Below are positions 13,398-17,990 of a stretch of DNA of 17,990 bases, one piece after another (position 1 is the first letter of the stretch; each line of letters starts with the position of its first letter). The stretch is from Methanoregula sp. Its GTDB lineage: Archaea > Halobacteriota > Methanomicrobia > Methanomicrobiales > Methanospirillaceae. The DNA lies in NCBI GenBank assembly GCA_003157895.1, contig PMKW01000191.1:3376-21365 (forward strand), given 5' to 3'. Both the position numbers and the translations under genes were made by a program. The notes beneath the pieces are model-generated. The model worked only from the letters and a program-made list of their open reading frames with translations. It ran no database searches and was not told the origin of the DNA.

Positions 13398-13883
13398 CTT
13401 GCGACAGGGAACGGGAATTTTCCATATGTCCCGCAATTTCGTGGCTTTTTTCTGCGGGATTCGCATGACCGGAAAGGGGAAACCCGGCAATTCCGGATCA
13501 CGATATTGCTGAACCGGGGCCATATGCCGGTATTCTTTGCAGCATTTTTCAGATACCGGTGCTGCCGGACCAACACCGCTGCAGAGTAGCGACAGGGTTC
13601 TTACGCAGACCAAAAAACCAATACCGCATCAATTATACCCTGGCGCGGTGGTTTAAACAATATAGAAAGGCTCCAGGAACACGGCCACTATCTATTATTT
13701 TAGCCGGTCCGGCTCCCGTATTATCTGATCGCGAATCAATGCAGCAGGTTATTGATAAATATTCACTTCAATACCGAGCGATTTGGTATATTGATATATT
13801 CTCCGATAAAACTGAAATATTGGTGATACACGAATAAACCCCGCCGCGTACCACCTGTAATCAGGGAATTTTCCGTTCCTGAG

Positions 13884-13935
13884 CCGGGCAAAGCCTGAAT
13901 GAACTGAGAAGCGAGAGTTCTTCAGGCGAGTCCGG
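13884..13935. repeat. Strong intergenic stem-loop
   Basis: GCCTGAATGAACT (13893-13905) pairs with AGTTCTTCAGGC (13916-13927) with one bulged base and a 10-nt loop. CCGG at 13884-13887 and 13932-13935 can extend the stem beyond a small internal loop. No adjacent gene ends here, so it is not obviously a terminator. Confidence 0.6.
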
Positions 13936-14176
13936 CATTATATTCAGCTTTTGATATTCCGCGGGCATAGAATTCAGCCGGGTCCGGCTCCTGCATGTAT
14001 GATACTGCTCCATAATGCAATAATCCGCACATAGAAGAATATTTTAATACCTAAACCCAAGCATTAGCACGGAAAAAAGAGGTATCTCAAATAGTAAAGA
14101 AAATCCTGGTGATGAACAGGTTCCCGTCCGTGTTGCCGGATTATTAGAGTTATCTGCGTCTTTTACGGTGATGAGT

Positions 14177-14677
14177 ATGTGGTCTGATATCATTCATGAA
14201 TTCAGCGATTCGCCCTCCCAGAGCCGGGTCGTGCGGTTCCTCCTGGAGAACGGGTTCGGGGTAACCGATGACGGCCGCATCAGCTGCAATGGTATCGAGA
14301 TGCCGGCAACCGCGGTTGCAAAAGCCATCGGGTCTGACCGGCGGGTCGTTGATGCTACCGCGCAACGGATCCTCGGGCACCCGATGCTCCGCGACATCTT
14401 CCTCAACATGCGGGCAACACCGGACCTTTCCCGGGTTGCCGAATCACTGGGATTTACGGTCATCACGGTGCTGCCGAAGAACGCAAACGAACGCGACATC
14501 GTTGGTGCAGCAGTCCGGGTCCTCTCGGAGCATCAGCTCGCGATCCGCCAGATCTTTGTCACCGACCCCCAGTTCTCTGAGGAACCCAAGCTCGTGATGA
14601 TCGTAGAAGACCCGCTCCCTTCCGGCGTGATCGAGCAGATCCGGGCACTGCCGCAGGTACGGCAGGTCATCATCTGA
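14177..14677 (+). CDS. HTH/ACT-domain predicted regulator of amino acid metabolism (COG2150-like)
   Basis: The 166-aa cytoplasmic protein has an N-terminal helix-turn-helix-like part (about 1-75: RVVRFLLENGFGVTDDG, then MPATAVAKAIGSDRRVVDAT), a linker, and a C-terminal ACT-like ligand-binding domain (about 88-166) containing DIVGAAVRVLSEHQLAIRQI and PKLVMIVEDPLPSGVIEQIR. Proteins of this make-up are annotated in methanogens as regulators of amino acid metabolism; the ligand and targets are unknown. The frame opens with GTG 14168 and ATG 14171, but ATG 14177 is preferred because GGTGAT, complementary to the 16S rRNA 3' end, lies just ahead. It is monocistronic. A TATA-like element near 14045 would give a leader of about 105 nt; another (ATTATTAG, about 14139-14146) would give a very short one. 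Confidence 0.85.
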   Translation: MWSDIIHEFSDSPSQSRVVRFLLENGFGVTDDGRISCNGIEMPATAVAKAIGSDRRVVDATAQRILGHPMLRDIFLNMRATPDLSRVAESLGFTVITVLPKNANERDIVGAAVRVLSEHQLAIRQIFVTDPQFSEEPKLVMIVEDPLPSGVIEQIRALPQVRQVII

Positions 14678-15237
14678 GTTTTTTGCTCTGGAGAAACCCT
14701 CTTTTCAAGTGATGATCACCCCCCTTGCGCCAGCCCTGCCCCCATTGGGGGCGGGGGTGCATAGCGATGCCCCGGCATTACCTGAACTGGAAATTTCTCC
14801 ACGATAGCGTAAAGGTAATACGGCACAATCGCAATCGGGGGATGGCATAGCGGCAGGGGCAGAGCCCAAAAGAGTGTCATAATTAATATCAAATGATTTT
14901 TAAAGAGCAGATTTTTTTTGTATGGATCAACCTAAATCCTTTTTTTCCAAGGTTCGGAATTTTTATTTTCAGCCTATTGAATTTTTGAGAATTCCCCCGC
15001 CCCCGGGGGGTTGCTTTGGGGCCTCGCCGGGTCCTTGCTGGGCAAATAGGTGAATGGAAAAAACATGCTTGAACCGCCACAGGGAATCGTGCATAGTATC
15101 AGGGATAACCGATTGGAGAAGATTTTCATCAGATAATACAACGTCAATGGTGAATTTGTAGGAGATTATATGCAAGATTTTATTTCTCAATCATATTAAG
15201 AAAAAGATATGAAGTTCTTATGAAGTAATATCTACCA
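14678..15237. other. 560-bp gap: GC hairpin cluster then AT-rich DNA
   Basis: No gene is seen. The first 200 bases hold a GC-rich hairpin (14734-14756) and a direct repeat GGGGG..GCATAGCG (14753-14766 and 14837-14852). From about 14880 base composition shifts sharply to AT-rich, with a short GC-rich patch at 14994-15048, leading into the M48-like gene. Confidence 0.6.
14734..14756. repeat. GC-rich hairpin after HTH/ACT gene
   Basis: CCCTGCCCCC (14734-14743) pairs with GGGGGCGGGG (14747-14756) around ATT: ten pairs including one G-T wobble. It lies 57 nt after the HTH/ACT stop codon. No T-run follows on the plus strand, so it is not a classic terminator. Confidence 0.6.
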
Positions 15238-16062
15238 ATGAATTTTGACTTCAGTAAATTTATAGATAAAAATTTGGAAGTAAAATCGGTTTTCCCATCG
15301 ATTGTTATATTAACAATATTAGCTGTAATAGCGGTTCTTTTGAAAGACAGCGTTCAATTTATGTTTATTTTTACTTCAGCCTCTTTATTTTTAGGATTTT
15401 GGATCATCAGATATTTTACTCTCTCAAATAATGAAAATGTGGAAAAGATATTCATTGGTTTAAAGAAGAAAGGAGCTATCGATAAAGAACGTGAAATTAA
15501 ATATGATAAAAGAGTTCAAGTGTTCAAATCTGGGTTATTTTTTTATAATACGATATTTTATAATGAAAATGGCTGCAATCTGGATGAAGATTCAATCAGA
15601 TTTTCTTTACTTCATGAAGAAGGTCATCAGGTCAATAAACAATATGTACTGCCCCCTTTAATTTTTACTTTATCTTTGATTTTAATTCCCGTCTGGTTTT
15701 TATTTTTAGCTAATAGGGAGCTTATTGCTGCAGGAATTTTCCAGGCTCTTCTGTGGTATGCAACAATTATCTGCTTTTCGATATTGTTCATTATATCCAT
15801 GATAAACAACCTCATTGAACCGTTGAGATATGATGAATACCGGAGTGACGAGTATGCCGCAAAAATGTTAAAAGAAAAATTCAATGTTTACCAGCCCTCG
15901 CAAATTGCCGATAATACATTTAAGGCAATCAGGAAGCAATTTGAAAAAACGGAAGAAAAACAGGATTCAATAAAAAATCGTTTATTGTTTGCGTTTATCC
16001 GGTATCATCCACGAGATGAAGATCGCGTAAAAAATATTCGTGAAAAATTTGATGTAAAATGA
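15238..16062 (+). CDS. M48-like membrane zinc metallopeptidase
   Basis: The 274-aa protein has four or so hydrophobic segments (about 19-36, 41-58, 138-157, 163-190) with the catalytic HEEGH motif (126-130) between the second and third. DEYRSDEYAAKM (199-210) after the last segment supplies the third zinc ligand, probably E200 with D204 as in ExxxD of M48 enzymes. YHPRDEDRVKNI (256-267) matches the C-terminal HP.D.R signature of HtpX/Ste24-type proteases. The catalytic residues look intact, so membrane-associated proteolysis is likely; the substrate is unknown. The DNA is strongly AT-rich with A/T-ending codons, unlike all neighbours, suggesting acquisition. There is no clear Shine-Dalgarno sequence at ATG 15238. 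It has no operon partner. Confidence 0.85.
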   Translation: MNFDFSKFIDKNLEVKSVFPSIVILTILAVIAVLLKDSVQFMFIFTSASLFLGFWIIRYFTLSNNENVEKIFIGLKKKGAIDKEREIKYDKRVQVFKSGLFFYNTIFYNENGCNLDEDSIRFSLLHEEGHQVNKQYVLPPLIFTLSLILIPVWFLFLANRELIAAGIFQALLWYATIICFSILFIISMINNLIEPLRYDEYRSDEYAAKMLKEKFNVYQPSQIADNTFKAIRKQFEKTEEKQDSIKNRLLFAFIRYHPRDEDRVKNIREKFDVK

Positions 16063-16365
16063 CATAATCAGTATATTCGTTAATCAAATTGGTAACAAAT
16101 TCCCGGGTAAGCCTTTAAAAACGTTTGTAAATTTTTTAAATAACATAGATATTAACGATAATTAAACTAAATATAAATTACAACATCTTTCAAGAATATT
16201 GAAAATGACGATGTTAAAATTATCATCAGGAAATCTTGGACTGATGAGTGGTTCATCAGAACCGCGAGTCCGAAAAGTCCCCGGACTTCAATAACGGCGG
16301 CGTTCATCCTCACACGATAAGAAGGAGAAACGTTATTTCTCAATCCGTTACTCGGATCTTTTATG
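16063..16365. other. 303-bp convergent gap with structured element
   Basis: The first half (16063-16200) is very AT-rich with no gene. From 16238 to 16288 a dense set of inverted repeats with alternative pairings is present. The gap separates the plus-strand M48-like gene from the minus-strand HD gene. Confidence 0.6.
16238..16288. repeat. Compact structured element with mutually exclusive hairpins
   Basis: GGACT (16238-16242) can pair with AGTCC (16267-16271), enclosing GTGGTTC/GAACCGC (16248-16254 with 16259-16265, tetraloop ATCA). Alternatively CTGATGA (16241-16247) pairs with TCATCAG (16253-16259). AAGTCC (16275-16280) pairs with GGACTT (16283-16288). The strand transcribed is unknown. 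Confidence 0.55.
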
Positions 16366-16866
16366 TTAATCGCACAGCAGCCCGACTTCAGCTGCCAGCC
16401 GCTCCATCCGCTTCCTTACTTTTTTCGGGAGATAGATTGCCGACCCGATGCTCTCGTGGATGGTAACCCGTTTTTTCCCGGCGATCAGGTTGTCGGCATG
16501 CGTGACGATCTTCTCTTCTGTTGTCCGGGGCATGCAGTCGCGGGGAGAAAGTCCCAGAAGCGTGCATTCGTCCGCGGTGAGGCCGGCCCCGGTATGGCAT
16601 TCCACGATCCGGGCAAGGTCTTCGCCAAGCCCCATCGAGCGAATAAGGTCAGCCCCGCACTGGGCATGGCGGATACCATGGGTCCGGCCCCGGCCGATAT
16701 CATGGAGCATTGCTCCCTGTTCCACGAGATGAAAATCGATTTCGGGATTTCCGGCTGCATACCTGCAGGCACAGTCCCGTACTGCCCGGCAGTGGGCAAT
16801 GACTTTTGTGCTGCACCCGGCATCACGCAGCAGATCCTCATAGTTTTTTTTCTTTTCTTCAGGCAT
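16366..16866 (-). CDS. HD-domain phosphohydrolase (TIGR00295-like)
   Basis: The 166-aa soluble protein of the HD metal-dependent phosphohydrolase superfamily has H25 in an early helix, the HD pair H55/D56 in MLHDIGRGR, H67 in GIRHAQ, H91 in VECHTGAGL and H123/D125 in VTHADNL, a complete set of metal-binding positions. Archaeal members of this HDIG-type subfamily are common next to informational genes, but their substrate is not established; nucleotides are likely. ATG 16866 is used: it overlaps the tfe stop by 8 nt, and the only upstream start in frame is TTG 16893, inside tfe. It is the third gene of the ATP-grasp/tfe/HD operon. The cysteine count is unusually high for its size (C18, C26, C32, C34, C70 and others). 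Confidence 0.85.
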   Translation of the reverse strand: MPEEKKKNYEDLLRDAGCSTKVIAHCRAVRDCACRYAAGNPEIDFHLVEQGAMLHDIGRGRTHGIRHAQCGADLIRSMGLGEDLARIVECHTGAGLTADECTLLGLSPRDCMPRTTEEKIVTHADNLIAGKKRVTIHESIGSAIYLPKKVRKRMERLAAEVGLLCD

Positions 16867-17380
16867 GGCCGAGCGACTTCTTGATCGCTTCAATGCGGAA
16901 TTTCAGGGAACGGAGCAGCATCTCGTTGTCAAAATGCCCGAGGGGTTTTTTGCATTCGGGACAAGTGAAGTCCACGTTCATTGCAAGGGGGAAGGTGAAG
17001 AGGATCTGGCAGTCCTTGCAGATGTAGAAGTCATTCTCTTCCTCGTATTTCTCCCGGCGGGAAAGCTTCTCGAGCACCATAGACATGTCTTCGCGGATAG
17101 CATCGTAGATATGGTCGATGCGCAGCTGCCAGAGGTACGTGAGCCAGCCCGTCTCATTATTCTTGATCCGGTGATACTCGGCAAGCCGCTTCTCATACAG
17201 GGTATAGAGCGTGTGCCGGACCGAGTTTAAGTTGATACCGGTCGTTGCTGCAAGGTCTTCATCGCTGTGTTCCCCTTCCTTCGGGAACCGCTCAAGGAGG
17301 TTGAGACCTTCGTCCCCCGCAATGCGGTGGAGATAGGCGCGGATTGCCGGATCGTTCAGCGCTTCTTCGGTTGGATCCAT
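16859..17380 (-). CDS. tfe: Transcription initiation factor E subunit alpha (Tfe/TFIIE-alpha)
   Basis: The 173-aa archaeal basal transcription factor stabilises the open promoter complex with RNA polymerase, TBP and TFB. The N-terminal extended winged helix (about 1-85) contains HSDEDLAATTGINLNSVRHT and LAEYHRIKN; a helical linker (about 86-115) follows; then a zinc ribbon with C121, C124, C140 and C143 (YICKDCQ and FTCPECKK). Length is typical. ATG 17380 shares one base with the stop of the upstream ATP-grasp gene (TGATG), and the gene's end overlaps the HD gene by 8 nt, so all three are translated from one mRNA. No separate promoter is evident. Confidence 0.95.
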   Translation of the reverse strand: MDPTEEALNDPAIRAYLHRIAGDEGLNLLERFPKEGEHSDEDLAATTGINLNSVRHTLYTLYEKRLAEYHRIKNNETGWLTYLWQLRIDHIYDAIREDMSMVLEKLSRREKYEEENDFYICKDCQILFTFPLAMNVDFTCPECKKPLGHFDNEMLLRSLKFRIEAIKKSLGHA

Positions 17381-17990
17381 CAGCCCATATATTGTCGGAC
17401 GGTGGTAATATGCTTATCCAGCAGGGCCAGCGCTGTCCTGCGGTCCGGGCCCCGGCCATATATGCTGACGATCGCCTGATCTTTTTCAAAGAACGTACCC
17501 GGCCAGGGAATATCTGATACGAACTCCTTAAGCGCCCCAAGATCTGCCTTCACGGTCAGATCCTGGTCGGCAAACAGGATGCTCCGGGCCGCAACCTCCC
17601 GGGGTTCCGGGCGCCGGGCAGGGAGGTGTCCCGCACAGGCACCGGCATGGAGCCCGAACACGTTGCACCCAAGGGCCATCTCCACGGTATCGACCGTGCC
17701 CTGGAAGCGGGGATTCACTTCAATCGCCACCGGCCGGTCGTCACTGACGACAAAATCTATGCCGATCGTTCCCCGGCACCCGCTGGCGGCAGCGATGCGC
17801 TCGGCAAGTACGATCATCTCCCTTCCCTGCGGGTGAACAAACGGGGTGACGGACCCTGAGAACCCGAACGCGGACTCCCCGCTGCCCCGCAGGATCTGCT
17901 CGTTGGTGGTTATTGCCATGGCATGCGAACCGTCTGCAATACAACAGACGCTCGCCGGGATCCCGCCGATAACCTCCTGCCGGATGTAAG
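17380..17990 (-). CDS. ATP-grasp domain enzyme, C-terminal part (COG1821-like), runs off window
   Basis: The coding frame is open from the window edge, upstream of the first internal ATG at 17919, so the gene starts outside. The visible 202 residues begin at YIRQEVIGGIPASVCCIADG and contain IGIDFVVSD and IEVNPRFQGT, the metal/ATP-binding elements of the ATP-grasp fold used by carboxylate-amine ligases. Archaeal relatives include the tyramine-glutamate ligase of methanofuran synthesis (MfnD), but methanogens carry several such paralogues and the substrate cannot be assigned here. It is the first visible gene of the operon with tfe and HD, ending in a TGATG junction with tfe. Confidence 0.85.
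   Translation of the reverse strand, partial: YIRQEVIGGIPASVCCIADGSHAMAITTNEQILRGSGESAFGFSGSVTPFVHPQGREMIVLAERIAAASGCRGTIGIDFVVSDDRPVAIEVNPRFQGTVDTVEMALGCNVFGLHAGACAGHLPARRPEPREVAARSILFADQDLTVKADLGALKEFVSDIPWPGTFFEKDQAIVSIYGRGPDRRTALALLDKHITTVRQYMG

Larger units (their letters stand above)
13359..14176. other. 818-bp gap with hairpins, no convincing gene
   Basis: The region holds the tRNA promoter, two palindromes of the type AGCCGG(G)TCCGGCT (13702-13714 and 13976-13989), a strong stem-loop (13884-13935) and a TATA-like element (ATATTTTAATAC, about 14039-14050) that may serve the HTH/ACT gene. An open frame at 13559-13837 starting with GTG exists but lacks supporting signals. Confidence 0.55.

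Noticed and set aside
13247..13468. 73-codon plus-strand open frame over the tRNA
   Set aside because: It runs through the antisense of tRNA-Leu (the GWDSNPRTPT stretch is a well-known tRNA-antisense artefact).
13559..13837. 92-codon open frame, plus strand, GTG start
   Set aside because: No ribosome binding site, no recognisable domain, a shift to AT-rich sequence part way through, and overlap with a palindrome. It may be a decayed gene fragment, but nothing supports translation.
14889..15190. Two small minus-strand open frames in the AT/GC-mixed gap
   Set aside because: The Pro/Gly-rich stretches come from a GC-rich patch at 14994-15048; there is no start signal or conserved pattern.
16241..16276. 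Hammerhead-ribozyme-like core (CTGATGA ... GAAA)
   Set aside because: CTGATGA is followed by a good stem II (GTGGTTC/GAACCGC), but the bases after it are GAGT rather than GAAA, and the later CGAAAA does not close a proper three-stem fold.

Overview
The window looks like chromosomal DNA of a methanogenic archaeon, most likely of the order Methanomicrobiales (Methanoregula-like). The evidence is gene content: Sep-tRNA:Cys-tRNA synthase, a rhodanese-less CxxC-type ThiI, archaeal TFIIE-alpha (Tfe), a DUF2150-type protein, a COG2150-type HTH/ACT regulator, and a PKD/kelch surface protein with a PGF-pre-PGF-like domain. A tRNA-Leu(GAG) gene has no encoded CCA. Most of the DNA is GC-rich, with one conspicuous AT-rich island at about 14.88-16.35 kb. 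Several genes have a TATA-like box about 23-28 nt before the start codon, which points to leaderless or near-leaderless transcripts.

Layout, left to right. 1-286 (minus): broken or frameshifted 5' part of a LEA14-like lipoprotein gene. 386-2105 (minus): ABC-2 exporter operon, ATPase then permease. 2272-3897 (minus): CBS/DRTGG-containing family II (DHH) inorganic pyrophosphatase. 4044-4954 (minus): two-gene unit of a four-helix membrane protein and a small winged-helix protein. 5114-6474 (plus): a 60-aa helical protein translationally coupled to SepCysS, the enzyme that converts Sep-tRNA(Cys) to Cys-tRNA(Cys). 6701-7930 (minus): ThiI, convergent with SepCysS. 8088-9169 (plus): DUF2150-type gene coupled through a TTG start to a small four-cysteine DUF5814-type protein. 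9243-9497 (minus): small hypothetical gene.

9936-12878 (minus): a 980-aa membrane protein joining a PKD domain split by five kelch-like repeats, a second PKD domain, a PGF-pre-PGF-like domain, a hexapeptide-repeat linker and a C-terminal M50/site-2-protease-like membrane domain whose zinc motif reads HDLAH. This is the most unusual gene in the window. 13274-13358 (minus): tRNA-Leu(GAG). 13359-14176 is a long gap with several inverted repeats. 14177-14677 (plus): HTH/ACT regulator. 15238-16062 (plus): M48-like membrane metallopeptidase in the AT-rich island, probably acquired. 16366-17990 (minus): a tightly overlapping operon of an ATP-grasp enzyme (partial), Tfe and an HD-domain hydrolase.

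Functionally, SepCysS and ThiI both belong to tRNA-linked sulfur chemistry and lie tail to tail. The other units are housekeeping (Tfe, pyrophosphatase), export, or lineage-specific membrane and surface functions. No CRISPR array, insertion sequence or replication origin was seen. The strongest leads are the PKD/kelch/M50 fusion, the 60-aa partner of SepCysS, the membrane/winged-helix pair, and unexplained structured intergenic repeats.
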